Below, piece after piece: positions 1 through 8,455 of a DNA stretch of 64,000 bases (position 1 is the stretch's first letter; every line of letters starts with the position of its first letter). The notes under the pieces were generated by a model that had not been told where the DNA came from, did not search any database, and saw nothing but the letters and a program-made list of their open reading frames with translations. This DNA comes from an uncultured Myxococcales bacterium. GTDB lineage: Bacteria; Myxococcota_A; UBA9042. The stretch spans positions 1 to 64,000 of the forward strand of contig CAIYWC010000080.1 of NCBI GenBank assembly GCA_903929795.1, in the 5' to 3' direction. A program made the translations under genes and the position numbers.

Positions 1-392
1 GACTAAACATGCTGACCTATGTCCAACACCAAATTCTTCCGGTCAGACCTGTTGCATTTCGGACTGGATCCACGAGCGTGCACCTCCGGTGGCACGCCGC
101 GGATGAAAGGCGTTTGATCTCGAACTTCGGTCGGAGTGTATAGAGACGCCGGTTGTCCCGTACCGCGCGCCCAGTCAGGGCGCTTGCCGGGCGAAAGCGC
201 GCTGGCGGCCGACGCAGTGTGACATTTTCCTGGCGTGGCGCGGCAAAAGACGGCGGGATGCGAACACCATACTGCTCCCACCCGACGAGGGCGGGAAACG
301 TGGCTGAAAAACGCGCGGTCGCCCCTCAGACGCCCATGCGGGTGCGCCCGAGCGCCCGTTTGCATCCCCGTCGACTGGCCCGCTCCCGGGCG
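1..392. other. Intergenic region downstream of uvrB
   Basis: No convincing gene was seen in this stretch. Open frames on both strands are Arg/Pro/Ala-rich with no domain, signal or ribosome site, typical of high-GC noise. The left part holds a degenerate dispersed repeat listed separately. The right part lies just past the uvrB stop codon and shows only weak GC-rich hairpins with no clear T-tract. Confidence 0.5.
22..132 (-). repeat. Dispersed intergenic repeat, copy A
   Basis: Read on the minus strand, this stretch aligns over roughly 110 bases with copy C at 7248-7358. Both begin GACCGAA, pass through TCATCCGCG and GTGCC, and share CCAGTCCG-AATGCAACAG and GACCG-GAATT blocks. Copy B (around 4012-4066) shares the central part and copy D (32957-32993) the first part. 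All copies are intergenic and none encodes a plausible protein. Function is unknown; it may be a decayed mobile or REP-like element. Confidence 0.6.
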
Positions 393-2369
393 TCAGCCGA
401 CCGCCACCAGGTACTGTTCAATTTTGCGCGCCTCGTCCCGCAGCTTCGCCGCCTCCTCAAACTGCAGGTCCTGCGCGGCTTTTTTCATCTGCTTGCGCAA
501 ATCGGCGACCTGACGTTCCAACTGCTCGCGGTCCTTCTTCGCATCGGTCAGGTGCTGCAGCATCGGCGTGATTTGCACGGACTTGGCCTCCTGCGTCGCT
601 TTCTGAATCGACTGCGGCGTGATCCCGTGCACCAGGTTGTGGGCAATCTGCTTGGTGCGCCGCGTGTCCGTCGCCTCAATCGCTGTGCGCATGGAGCCCG
701 TCATCACGTCCGCGTACAGGATCACGCGCCCGTTCACGTTGCGCGCCGCCCGGCCGATCGTCTGGATAAGCGACCGGTGTGATCGCAAGAACCCTTCCTT
801 GTCGGCATCCAAGATTGCAACGAGAGAAACCTCTGGCAGATCAAGACCTTCGCGCAGCAGGTTGATGCCGATGAGCACGTCAAACTCGCCGTTGCGGAGC
901 GCCCGAATCAGCTCGATGCGCTCCAGCGTCTCCACGTCCGAGTGCAGGTACCGCACGCGCACGCCCAGCTCGTCGTAGTACTCGGTCAGGTGCTCCGCCA
1001 TGCGCTTGGTCAGCGTTGTCACGAGCACGCGATCGCCCGCAGCCACAGTTTTCTTGATTTCTCCCAGTAAATCATCGACTTGACTGCCAACCGGCCGCAC
1101 TTCCACCTGCGGATCCACCAGCCCAGTTGGCCGCACGATCTGCTCGACGATCACCCCCTGAGTCTGCTGCAGCTCCCAGTCGCCCGGCGTCGCCGACACG
1201 TACACCGATTGCGGCACCCGCTCCTGGAATTCCTCAAAGCGCAGCGGGCGGTTGTCCATCGCTGACGGCATCCGAAAGCCATGCTCCACCAGCACTTCCT
1301 TGCGCGCGCGATCGCCGCGGAACATGCCGCCGATCTGCCCCACCAGCACGTGCGACTCGTCCAGAAATGTCACGAAATCCTTGGGGAAATAGTCCACCAG
1401 CGTCGGCGGCGGCGAACCCGCCGGGCGGCCCGTGAGGTGCCGCGCGTAGTTCTCAATTCCGCTGCAAAAGCCGCGCGTCTGCAGCGCTTCCAGATCGAAC
1501 ATCGTGCGCTGCTCCAGCCGCTGCGCCTCCAGCAGCTTGCCCTCTGCGTTCAGCTGCTGCAGCCGCTGCTGCAGCTCCACGCGAATCGACTCCATCGCCA
1601 AGCTGATCTGCTCAGTCGGCGTCGCGTAGTGCGAATTCGGATAGATGGCGAGCTTGTCGGTCCTGTCCAGCACCAGACCGCGCAGCGGGTCAACCCACTC
1701 CAGCGCCTCGATTTCGTCGCCCCACAAGCTGATCCGCACGGCGCGATCGTCGTGGTACGCCGGCTGCAGCTCGATGACGTCGCCGCGCACCCGAAACGCC
1801 CCGCGGTGCAGGTCCATGTCGTTGCGCTCGTACTGGATGTCCACGAGTTTGCGCAGTAAATCGTCGCGGCGGATGCGATCGCCCACGGCCAGCGGCACGC
1901 GCATCCCCAAATACGACTCCGAGGCGCCGATGCCGTAGATGCACGACACGGAACTGACGATGATCACGTCCTTTCGCTCCAGCAGCGCATAGGTCGCGGC
2001 GTGGCGCATCCGGTCGATTTCGTCATTGATCTGCGAGTCTTTCTCAATGTACGTGTCAGTCGACGGCACGTACGCTTCCGGCTGGTAGTAGTCGTAGTAG
2101 CTGACAAAGAACTCCACGGCATTCTTGGGAAAAAGCGCCTTGAACTCCCGGTGCAACTGCGCGGCCAGCACTTTGTTCGGCGCCATGATCAGCGCGGGCC
2201 GGCCCAGTCGCGCGATCGTCTGCGCCATCGTGAACGTCTTGCCCGAGCCCGTCACGCCCAGAAGAACCTGGGCCGCGTCGCCGCGTTCGAGCCCAGCGAC
2301 CAACGCATCAATGGCTTGGGGCTGATCACCCGCGGGCGCAAACGCCGATTCCAGTTCAAAAACCGCCAT
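393..2369 (-). CDS. uvrB: Excinuclease ABC subunit B
   Basis: UvrB is the damage-verification helicase of nucleotide excision repair, acting with UvrA and UvrC in the cytoplasm. The 658-residue product is full length for the family. It has the Walker A motif GVTGSGKT (38-45), the Tyr-rich beta-hairpin [10 protein letters not shown] (91-100) that clamps one DNA strand, a DESH box in the middle, and a C-terminal UVR domain ([12 protein letters not shown] onwards) that binds UvrC. The ATG at 2369 was chosen over an upstream in-frame start because it opens MAVFELES, the usual UvrB beginning, and sits four bases after AGGGGGAT. It is a single-gene unit, divergent from the lipoprotein at 2698. No clear SOS box was seen. 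Confidence 0.97.
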   Translation of the reverse strand: MAVFELESAFAPAGDQPQAIDALVAGLERGDAAQVLLGVTGSGKTFTMAQTIARLGRPALIMAPNKVLAAQLHREFKALFPKNAVEFFVSYYDYYQPEAYVPSTDTYIEKDSQINDEIDRMRHAATYALLERKDVIIVSSVSCIYGIGASESYLGMRVPLAVGDRIRRDDLLRKLVDIQYERNDMDLHRGAFRVRGDVIELQPAYHDDRAVRISLWGDEIEALEWVDPLRGLVLDRTDKLAIYPNSHYATPTEQISLAMESIRVELQQRLQQLNAEGKLLEAQRLEQRTMFDLEALQTRGFCSGIENYARHLTGRPAGSPPPTLVDYFPKDFVTFLDESHVLVGQIGGMFRGDRARKEVLVEHGFRMPSAMDNRPLRFEEFQERVPQSVYVSATPGDWELQQTQGVIVEQIVRPTGLVDPQVEVRPVGSQVDDLLGEIKKTVAAGDRVLVTTLTKRMAEHLTEYYDELGVRVRYLHSDVETLERIELIRALRNGEFDVLIGINLLREGLDLPEVSLVAILDADKEGFLRSHRSLIQTIGRAARNVNGRVILYADVMTGSMRTAIEATDTRRTKQIAHNLVHGITPQSIQKATQEAKSVQITPMLQHLTDAKKDREQLERQVADLRKQMKKAAQDLQFEEAAKLRDEARKIEQYLVAVG

Positions 2370-2460
2370 CGATCCCCCTCGCGTTCGCCGCGCATTCAAG
2401 CAAGGTAGGTCGCGGCGCGCAAAAAGAAAGGGGAAGTCTGGCGATTGTTTTGAGAACTTC

Positions 2461-2488
2461 TTGACACGCCGCATCATTGGTCTAGGAT
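2461..2488 (+). promoter_or_regulatory. Sigma70-type promoter (TTGACA-16-TAGGAT)
   Basis: A perfect -35 hexamer TTGACA (2461-2466) is followed by 16 bases and TAGGAT (2483-2488). It points toward the lipoprotein gene at 2698, which predicts a start of transcription near 2495 and an untranslated leader of about 200 bases. It lies inside the uvrB upstream region. Confidence 0.7.
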
Positions 2489-2494
2489 GTTGTC

Positions 2495-2682
2495 GGTTTG
2501 GAGGTCGTCGCCAAGCGGGGCATCGGTGCTGCCGCGCAACGAAGGCTGCCTTTCGGGTGCCTCACCGTCTCCGCTTCAACAGGAGACGCAGCCAAGGAAA
2601 GCCTTGGAGAACCGCGGCTGTGAAGCTTGTGGTGATTCAGGAACTGAGTTAGCCGCGAAACAGGTTGAGCAACCCCTTATTT
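2495..2682 (+). promoter_or_regulatory. Long structured 5' leader of lipoprotein gene
   Basis: About 190 transcribed bases separate the predicted promoter from the ribosome site. They contain a perfect hairpin CCAAGG-AAAG-CCTTGG (2592-2607), with CAGCC just before it and GGCTG (2616-2620) after it that could pair in an alternative fold. I recognise no known riboswitch, 6S or tmRNA consensus. It could be a regulatory leader or an independent small RNA; no function is assigned. Confidence 0.35.
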
Positions 2683-2697
2683 AGGAGATGGAGCACT

Positions 2698-3060
2698 ATG
2701 TTGAACCGCAAGATGTTTGCTATCGTTGGTTTGGGTCTGTCGATCGCCGTCGCCGGCTGCGAGAAGAAGGCTGAGACCAAGCCCGAGGGTGAAGGCGCCG
2801 CCGCCGCCGCTCCGGAAGGCGAGAAGAAGGAAGAGCCCAAGGCCGAAGAGAAGAAGGACGAGGCCAAGCCGGCTGAGGCCGCTCCGGCCGCCGCCCCGGC
2901 TCCTGCTGCCCCGGCCGCTCCCGCTGCCCCGGCCGCTCCCGCTGCCGCCGCTGCCCCGGCCGCTCCGGCTGCTGAAGCCGCCAAGCCGGCGGAAGCTGCT
3001 CCGGCCGCTCCCGCTGCCCCGGCCGCTCCGGCTGCCCCGGCTGCTCCGGCTGCGAAGTAA
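2698..3060 (+). CDS. Small Lys/Glu- and Ala/Pro-rich lipoprotein
   Basis: This 120-residue protein has a lipoprotein signal with lipobox AVAGC (Cys21). It continues with a charged stretch of Lys and Glu (about 22-60) and then a tail made almost wholly of AAP and PAAP units to the end. The extended Pro/Ala tail suggests a periplasm-spanning or cell-wall-associated tether rather than an enzyme. ATG 2698 follows AGGAG by about ten bases. A strong promoter and long leader lie upstream and a strong hairpin terminator follows, so it is a highly expressed-looking single-gene unit. It resembles the next gene in lipobox and Ala/Pro content only. Confidence 0.8.
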   Translation: MLNRKMFAIVGLGLSIAVAGCEKKAETKPEGEGAAAAAPEGEKKEEPKAEEKKDEAKPAEAAPAAAPAPAAPAAPAAPAAPAAAAAPAAPAAEAAKPAEAAPAAPAAPAAPAAPAAPAAK

Positions 3061-3112
3061 GACTCAGCGGAACTGGATGTTCGCAAGAACAGAAGGTCGC
3101 TGACTGGTAACA

Positions 3113-3153
3113 CCGGCGGGGAGGGTCGTGAGATCCTCCCCGTCGGCGTTTTT
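3113..3153 (+). terminator. Rho-independent terminator
   Basis: A stem of about 13 pairs (CCGGCGGGGAGGG with TCCTCCCCGTCGG) closes a short loop and runs directly into TTTTT at 3149-3153. It ends the unit of the lipoprotein at 2698-3060. Confidence 0.9.
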
Positions 3154-3277
3154 GTGAAAGGCCGAGGTCTTTCAGAAGGCATGAGTCTTTCACGTATCGC
3201 GTTAGCACGAAGCTACAGACGAACTGAATCCATTGACCGCACGACGACCGTGCGACATTTTCCCAAGGAGTGAGCAC

Positions 3278-3823
3278 ATGTTGAACCTGAATCTTCGCGG
3301 CCTGATGGCCCTGACGATGGCCGCCGCGGTTTCGCTGACCGGCTGCAAGAAAGAAGAAGCCAAGCCGGCCGACGGCGCGGCTCCGGATGCGGCCGCTGCG
3401 GCGGCTCCGGCTCCTGGTGCGGACGCTGCGGCGGCTGCCCCGGCGGGTGGTTCGGAGAACCTGACCAAGGCCAAGGCCATGGTCGACAAGATGGCCGACG
3501 CGCTGAACAAGATGGTTGCGGACGTGGAAGCGGCCGGCAACGACACCGCCAAGATCAAGGAGATCGGCGAGAACTTCAAGAAGAATGGCGAAGCGATGAA
3601 GACCGAAGGCGAAGCGCTGCAAAAAGTGCTCACCGACGACGAGAAGAAGGCGCTTGAGGCCTATGGCCGCGAGAAGATCGGTCCGCTGATGGGCAAGCTC
3701 ATGGCGGCGATGATGAAGGCTCAGGCCGCCAACGCGCCCGGCGCGCCGACCCCGACGGCCGCTCCGGCCGGTGGTGCGGCTCCGGCTCCGGCTGCTGCGC
3801 CGGCGGCTCCTGCCGCCAAGTAA
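3278..3823 (+). CDS. Lipoprotein with Ala/Pro linkers and helical domain
   Basis: This 181-residue lipoprotein has lipobox LTGC (Cys23). An Ala/Pro/Asp linker (about 27-63) leads into a helical domain (about 64-150) and an Ala/Pro tail. The helical domain resembles residues 64-130 of the neighbour at 4125-5141: both carry AAG(N/D)D, KIKEI-EN, a DEKKALEAY or PERKQLDAY turn and a following LAPL or IGPL segment. The two therefore share a small domain of unknown function. ATG 3278 is placed by AAGGAG seven bases upstream; an earlier in-frame start would put a non-signal sequence first. A terminator follows. The function is not known. Confidence 0.8.
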   Translation: MLNLNLRGLMALTMAAAVSLTGCKKEEAKPADGAAPDAAAAAAPAPGADAAAAAPAGGSENLTKAKAMVDKMADALNKMVADVEAAGNDTAKIKEIGENFKKNGEAMKTEGEALQKVLTDDEKKALEAYGREKIGPLMGKLMAAMMKAQAANAPGAPTPTAAPAGGAAPAPAAAPAAPAAK

Positions 3824-3841
3824 GCTCGCTTACTGCACTTT

Positions 3842-3884
3842 GCGCGAGGCGGTCGGGTCAAACCGGCCGCCTCGTGTGCGTTTT
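3842..3884 (+). terminator. Rho-independent terminator
   Basis: A GC-rich stem, GCGCGAGGCGG paired with CCGCCTCGTGTGC around a short loop, is followed by TTTT (3881-3884). It closes the 3278-3823 gene. Confidence 0.8.
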
Positions 3885-4011
3885 GCCCCACGCTGGCCGT
3901 TGCGCATCCGCGCCGTGAAGGAATGTATAAGGGTAAGGCGTGTACGCGGCGCCTCGCGTATCGTCCGCGCGGTCATGCACGTGGCCGGGGTCTGGGATCA
4001 GGCGTCCACGC

Positions 4012-4066
4012 TCCACGGCGTGCCACCGGAGGTGCAGGCTCAGGGTCCAGTCCGAAATGCGACCGG
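4012..4066 (+). repeat. Dispersed intergenic repeat, copy B
   Basis: The central part matches copies A and C: CACGGCGTGCCACCGGAGG, then GGTCCAGTCCGAAATGC. The flanks are more diverged. It fills much of the gap between the terminator at 3884 and the gene at 4125; the rest of that gap shows nothing else recognisable. Confidence 0.55.
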
Positions 4067-4124
4067 TGTGCCCCACCAGATCTGGGTTTCGGGCACACGC
4101 GTTCTTGTGTAGCTGGAGGTTGTC

Positions 4125-5141
4125 ATGTGGAATCGCTCCCTTGTTGCCGCTGCCCTCGTCCTGCCCTTGGCGCTGACGGCTTTGCCCGCCTACGCCGGCA
4201 AGCACAAGGCCAAGGCGCCCAAGGAACATGCGGACAAACATGGGCGTGGCGCCAAGCACGCGCACGACGGCACTTCGCTGTTTGACGCCATGGCCCAGGC
4301 GAACCGGACCGGCGAGCTGCTGGAGCAGATGATCCTGGACGTGCAGGCGGCGGGCGATGACGCGCGCAAGATCAAGGAGATCGCCGAGAATTACCAGACG
4401 CTGAGCGCGGCGATGAAAGACGAAACCGCGGACCGCGAAGCCGCGCTGACCAAGCCGGAACGCAAGCAGCTGGACGCCTACCGCGAGAGCAAGCTGGCGC
4501 CGCTGGAGCACAAGTGGGCGCAAATCCTGGCGAAAGTTGAGGGCGCGGTCGCGGCGGAAGTCGCGAGCCAGATCAAGCAATTCAACAATCAAATCGATGA
4601 CCTGCTCGCTGAGACGGACGCGATCATCGCGCAGACCCGAAGCGCGGGTGCGGACTCGGCGCGGCGGGCGGACCTGCTGCAGCGGCTGGCGCGGCTGGAG
4701 GCGTCGACGCATTCGCTCTACCACGACGCTGCCAAGGTGCCCGGTCGCAAGAACGCCGAGACACTGACCCGCGCGATCATGGAGCGCTTGGAGACACAGG
4801 TGCGCCGCGCGGATTGGCTGCTGCGAACCGCCGTGCTGCCGCCGTGTCCTGATTTTACCTCGCAGATGCAGCATGTTCACAAGCAGGTCCAGGAGCTGGA
4901 TGGGCTGGCGGCGGACATCGGGCTGGCGGTGAACCACGCGGGGCTGACGGAACTGATGGCCAAGCGCGCCCGGCTGATGGCGACGATAGCCGCAACGGTG
5001 CGCGCGCCGCTGACGCCGGAAGAGTCGGCAGAGCTGCGGGCGACGACGGACGAGCTGCTGGTACCGGTCCAGGCGCACCTGGACGAAGCGCAGGCTGCAG
5101 CGGAAGCCCGCTTGGCAACAAAAGGCCGCGGCGAGCGTTGA
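4125..5141 (+). CDS. Secreted helical (coiled-coil) protein
   Basis: The 338-residue product has a Sec signal peptide with a probable cut after AYA (residue 24), a Lys/His-rich segment, and then almost continuous helix with coiled-coil character to the end. Residues about 64-130 are related to the helical domain of the lipoprotein at 3278-3823, so the pair probably arose by duplication of that domain. The start follows GGAGG by five bases. There is no enzyme motif and only one cysteine (CPDF). A periplasmic structural role is the most I would infer. Confidence 0.75.
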   Translation: MWNRSLVAAALVLPLALTALPAYAGKHKAKAPKEHADKHGRGAKHAHDGTSLFDAMAQANRTGELLEQMILDVQAAGDDARKIKEIAENYQTLSAAMKDETADREAALTKPERKQLDAYRESKLAPLEHKWAQILAKVEGAVAAEVASQIKQFNNQIDDLLAETDAIIAQTRSAGADSARRADLLQRLARLEASTHSLYHDAAKVPGRKNAETLTRAIMERLETQVRRADWLLRTAVLPPCPDFTSQMQHVHKQVQELDGLAADIGLAVNHAGLTELMAKRARLMATIAATVRAPLTPEESAELRATTDELLVPVQAHLDEAQAAAEARLATKGRGER

Positions 5142-5210
5142 CCGTGCCCGTTTGGCATGCTATCGGCAGGCGCTGAAGCGACGTGCGGACGGCCACGGAG
5201 CGAGGTCAGC

Positions 5211-5912
5211 ATGAACAAGGTATTCGCCAGCGCGACCGACGCGATCCACGACCTGACCGACAGCGCGACGGTCCTCGTCTCCGGTTTTGGTCTGTCCGGC
5301 AATCCGGAGCACCTCATCCGCGCGGTCCACGCCCGCGGCACGCGCGACTTGACCATCATCTCGAACAACTGCGGCACGACCAATGACGGCTTGGGCGTCC
5401 TGCTCCAGGCCCGCCAGGTCCGCAAGATGGTCTCGAGCTACGTCGGCGAAAACAAGGAATTTGAACGGCAATTCCTCGCCGGCGAGCTGGAAGTCGAGCT
5501 GAACCCCCAAGGAACGCTGGCCGAGCGCATCCGGGCCGGCGGCGCGGGCATCCCGGCGTTCTTTACACCCACCGGCGCGGGCACTCTGGTCGCGGTTGGC
5601 AAGGAACAGCGTGAATTCAATGGGAAACTTTGTGTGCTCGAGACTGCGCTCAAGGGCGACTTCGCGTTTGTCAAAGCCTGGAAGGGCGACCGGCACGGCA
5701 ACCTCGTGTACCGCAAGACCGCGCAGGCGTTCGCGCCGATGATCGCGACGGCAGGCAAAATCACGATCGCTGAGGTCGAGCACCTCGTCGAGCCCGGCGA
5801 GATCGACGCGGACCACGTGCACACGCCCGGCATCTACGTGCAGCGGATTTTCCAGGGCCATGACTGGCGCAAGCCGATCGAGCAGCGCACCACGCGGAAG
5901 CGCCCGACATGA
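5211..5912 (+). CDS. 3-oxoacid CoA-transferase subunit A (orphan)
   Basis: The 233-residue product matches the alpha subunit of family I CoA-transferases (ScoA/AtoD type), which move CoA between succinyl- or acetyl-CoA and a 3-oxoacid. Landmarks are the nucleotide-fold N-terminus, a glycine-rich SGFGLSGNPEHLI motif, FFTPTGAGTLVA in the middle and HVHTPGIYVQRI near the end. The canonical GGFG is SGFG here. The catalytic glutamate lies in the B subunit, yet no B gene follows; the next gene overlaps by four bases (ATGA) and is an amidohydrolase. Either the B subunit is elsewhere or this subunit has another partner. ATG 5211 follows GAGG. Confidence 0.85.
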   Translation: MNKVFASATDAIHDLTDSATVLVSGFGLSGNPEHLIRAVHARGTRDLTIISNNCGTTNDGLGVLLQARQVRKMVSSYVGENKEFERQFLAGELEVELNPQGTLAERIRAGGAGIPAFFTPTGAGTLVAVGKEQREFNGKLCVLETALKGDFAFVKAWKGDRHGNLVYRKTAQAFAPMIATAGKITIAEVEHLVEPGEIDADHVHTPGIYVQRIFQGHDWRKPIEQRTTRKRPT

Positions 5913-7240
5913 AGCGAACATTCCCGCTGCTGCTGCTTTTTGCCCTGCTCGGCGGTTGCAAGCCGCCGGTCGCCCGTGTCAGCCCGCCCACGCCCGACAT
6001 GCGTGCGCCTGCGCCGCCGGATGCGCTCGCGCCCGTGATCGCGCCGCCGGTCGAGGCGACCGTGAGCGTGCTGGAGCTGGGGCCGCCGGGGTCCGAGCGG
6101 CCAGCCTACAAGCGTCCGCCGGTCATCGACTTTCACGCACACCTGAGCCTCGATGGCCAGGAGCGGATCCAGCGCATCATGCGCGAAAACGGCATCGAGC
6201 TGATGGTCAACCTGTCCGGAGGCTCCTTTCGCCATGGGCCGGAACAGTGGCTGCAGGCCAAGATCCTGGCCGACGCGCTGGGCGGCCGGGTGGTCAATTT
6301 CATGAACCCGGACTGGACCGGCTACGGCGATCCGACGTGGGCGAAGCGCGAAGCGGACAGACTGGACGAAGCGGTGAATCGCTATGAATTCCGCGGCTTG
6401 AAGATCGCCAAAATTCTCGGTCTGGGCGCGATCGACGAGGCGACTGGCCAGCTGGTGAAGGTCGACGACGCGCGGCTGAATCCGCTGTGGCAGAAGTGCA
6501 GCGAGCTCGGCATTCCTGTGACCATCCACGTGGCCGATCCGCGCGCGTTCTGGTGGCCGCTGAACCCACACAACGAGCGCTGGGATGAGTTGAAAGTGCA
6601 TCCGGGCTGGGCGTACGGCCAAGTGCCGCCGGAGCTGGCCGTGCAGCTGCCGGTGCGGCCCAAGCCGCCGTCGTGGGCGGAGCTGCTGGAGGCCGCCGAG
6701 CGGATGTACCGGGCGAACCCGCGGACGGTTTTTGTCGCCGTGCATTTTGGCAATGCTGCCGAGGACTTGGACTACGTGGATGGCCTGCTGAGCCGCAACG
6801 ACAACGTGTACATCGACCTGGCGGCGCGGGTCGGCGAATTCGGCCGCCATCCGGCCGCGAAGCTTCTGGCATTCTTCACGAAATGGCAGGATCGCATTGT
6901 GTTTGGCACCGATATCGGCATCGGCTCGGACTTCCTGATGCTGGGATCCAACGGCGCGGTGGAGCCACAACTGCCCGAAGTGCGTCCATTTTACGAGGCG
7001 CACTACCGCTTTTTGGAGACCGGGCAAAAGCAGATCGCTCACCCAAGCCCGATTCAGGGCAACTGGAAAGTCGACGCGATCGACTTGCCCGCCGGGATCC
7101 TGCAGAAAATCTACCGCGACAACGCACTGCACCTGCTGGATCGCCAGCGGCTCAAGACGTTCGCCGCGCGGCAGCTGCCGGAGACTAAGCCGCGGCCGAT
7201 TGGCGTGCCGGACGAGAATCAGCCCAAGCCGCCGCAGTAG
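5909..7240 (+). CDS. Amidohydrolase-family lipoprotein
   Basis: This 443-residue lipoprotein (lipobox LGGC, Cys17) has a Pro-rich linker and then an amidohydrolase-2 (TIM-barrel, metal-dependent hydrolase or decarboxylase) domain. Metal-site candidates are DFHAH (His76, His78), a His in TIHVADP, a His in VAVHFGN and the Asp of FGTDIG, matching the family pattern. It overlaps the CoA-transferase gene by ATGA, so the two are translationally coupled although one is cytoplasmic and this one is exported. The substrate cannot be read from the sequence; ring-cleavage decarboxylases and lactonases share this fold. Confidence 0.85.
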   Translation: MKRTFPLLLLFALLGGCKPPVARVSPPTPDMRAPAPPDALAPVIAPPVEATVSVLELGPPGSERPAYKRPPVIDFHAHLSLDGQERIQRIMRENGIELMVNLSGGSFRHGPEQWLQAKILADALGGRVVNFMNPDWTGYGDPTWAKREADRLDEAVNRYEFRGLKIAKILGLGAIDEATGQLVKVDDARLNPLWQKCSELGIPVTIHVADPRAFWWPLNPHNERWDELKVHPGWAYGQVPPELAVQLPVRPKPPSWAELLEAAERMYRANPRTVFVAVHFGNAAEDLDYVDGLLSRNDNVYIDLAARVGEFGRHPAAKLLAFFTKWQDRIVFGTDIGIGSDFLMLGSNGAVEPQLPEVRPFYEAHYRFLETGQKQIAHPSPIQGNWKVDAIDLPAGILQKIYRDNALHLLDRQRLKTFAARQLPETKPRPIGVPDENQPKPPQ

Positions 7241-7247
7241 CTACGCT

Positions 7248-7358
7248 GACCGAATTCCAACGTCAAAGCCTCGGTCATCCGCGCCGTGCCGCCAAAGGAG
7301 CACGCTCGCGGTCCAGTCCGGAATGCAACAGATCCGACCGACGAATTGTGGTATTCGA
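7248..7358 (+). repeat. Dispersed intergenic repeat, copy C
   Basis: This copy aligns with copy A along most of its length: GACCGAATTCCAA, TCATCCGCGCCGTGCC, GGAG-GCACGCTCG, CCAGTCCGGAATGCAACAG and GACCG-CGAATT. It sits right after the stop codon of the amidohydrolase gene. Its orientation is opposite to copies A and D. Confidence 0.6.
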
Positions 7359-7386
7359 TCAAGGTCAGCAGGCAGAGCTACGGCTC

Positions 7387-7445
7387 GCGCACCGGCGTCC
7401 GGCGCAGGACAAACAGCGCAATTGCGCCCATGCCGACGCCAAACC
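7387..7445. repeat. 59-bp direct repeat, distal copy
   Basis: These 59 bases are identical to 7508-7566, which encode the end of the UPF0104 gene. The two copies are offset by 121 bases. This copy lies downstream of that gene's stop codon and looks like a partial duplication of its 3' end. Confidence 0.9.
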
Positions 7446-7498
7446 GGCAAGGCCTGGCCGCGCGAAGACCTGGAGCGCGATCAGCCGGGCCGCGGCAG

Positions 7499-8455
7499 TC
7501 AGCGATTGCGCACCGGCGTCCGGCGCAGGACAAACAGCGCAATTGCGCCCATGCCGACGCCAAACCAGAGCGTGCAAAACCGGATCAGCAGCGTCACCAG
7601 CGTGGCCTCGGGCTTGGCCAGCCCCAGACCCAGCGCGGGCGCGAGCAGGAGCGCGACCATGACCGCCTCGGTCGAACCCACGCCGCCGGGCAGCATGGAC
7701 ACCGCGCCAAAGAGCGTCGCCATCGCGTAGACGACGATCGCCGGCCCGAGCCCACCGGTGGCATCGACGCCGTTGAGCAGCAGCCGAAACGCGATCGCCT
7801 CCAGCAGCCACGCCAGCGCCGCCAGTCCGACGCCTTCCAGCAGCAGCCGCGGTCCGCACAGGATGCGCAACACCCCATGCACGCGCCGGCCCAGCGCCAC
7901 GAGCTTGGCCAGCCGCGGGTGAGCGTGGGTCCGCGCCGTCAGCCCGTCCAGCAGCCAGGGCAACAGCCGCGGGTGCGCGACGCCCAGCAAGAAGCCCAGG
8001 CACAGCCCGAGCACGCCGAGAAAAAGCCCCGTGTGCGCGCCATAATGCGCCACGCCGATCGCGGCGATCGCCAGCAGGCCGACGACGTCTGTGAAACGCT
8101 CGGCCACGACCGAACTCGCCACCTCCGGAATCGGCGTGCCGCGCCGCTCGTTGAGCAGGAAACCCTTGAAGATTTCGCCCATTTTGCCCGGCGTGACCGT
8201 CAGCAAAAAGCCCGAGACAAACACCAGCCACGCCTCCACAGGCGTGACGTAGATGCCCAGCGCCTGAAGGTAACGGCGAAAACGCAGCGACCGCAGCGTG
8301 TAATTGCCCAGCACGAGTGCGCAGGCCGGCACAAGCATGCCGAACGGGTAGTGGAGCGCTGCGGCTTTCAGCTTGCCGACGTCGGCAAAAAGCGCGGCGC
8401 CGACCAGCACGAGCGTGAGCAGCAGGAGCGCGGTCCAGATCGTCTTGCGATTCAA
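7499..8455 (-). CDS. UPF0104 / LPG-synthetase-TM-like flippase
   Basis: The 318-residue integral membrane protein has about eight hydrophobic segments and family signatures such as RSLRFRRYLQALG near residue 60, TPGKMGEIFKGFLL near residue 88, and LPGGVGSTEAVM near residue 255. These are typical of the lysylphosphatidylglycerol synthase transmembrane (MprF-like, YbhN/AglD2) family, thought to flip lipids or glycolipids. There is no soluble synthetase domain, so only the membrane half is present. The gene overlaps the lipoprotein gene upstream by ATGA. Its last codons lie within the 59-bp repeat duplicated just downstream. Confidence 0.85.
   Translation of the reverse strand: MNRKTIWTALLLLTLVLVGAALFADVGKLKAAALHYPFGMLVPACALVLGNYTLRSLRFRRYLQALGIYVTPVEAWLVFVSGFLLTVTPGKMGEIFKGFLLNERRGTPIPEVASSVVAERFTDVVGLLAIAAIGVAHYGAHTGLFLGVLGLCLGFLLGVAHPRLLPWLLDGLTARTHAHPRLAKLVALGRRVHGVLRILCGPRLLLEGVGLAALAWLLEAIAFRLLLNGVDATGGLGPAIVVYAMATLFGAVSMLPGGVGSTEAVMVALLLAPALGLGLAKPEATLVTLLIRFCTLWFGVGMGAIALFVLRRTPVRNR
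7508..7566. repeat. 59-bp direct repeat, genic copy
   Basis: This copy covers the C-terminal codons of the UPF0104 gene (GVGMGAIALFVLRRTPVR) and is identical to 7387-7445. Confidence 0.9.

Noticed and set aside
3-365. A 120-codon minus-strand frame at the left edge
   Set aside because: Part of it is the dispersed repeat, and similar nonsense peptides arise from the other copies, so the resemblance comes from DNA repeats rather than protein.
2880-3055. Pro/Ala codon repeats as a selfish simple-sequence insertion
   Set aside because: The frame, lipobox, ribosome site, promoter and terminator all fit a real lipoprotein whose tail is simply low-complexity.
5834-7132. A 432-codon minus-strand frame opposite the amidohydrolase gene
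   Set aside because: It is antisense to a gene with clear metal-site motifs and has no features of its own.
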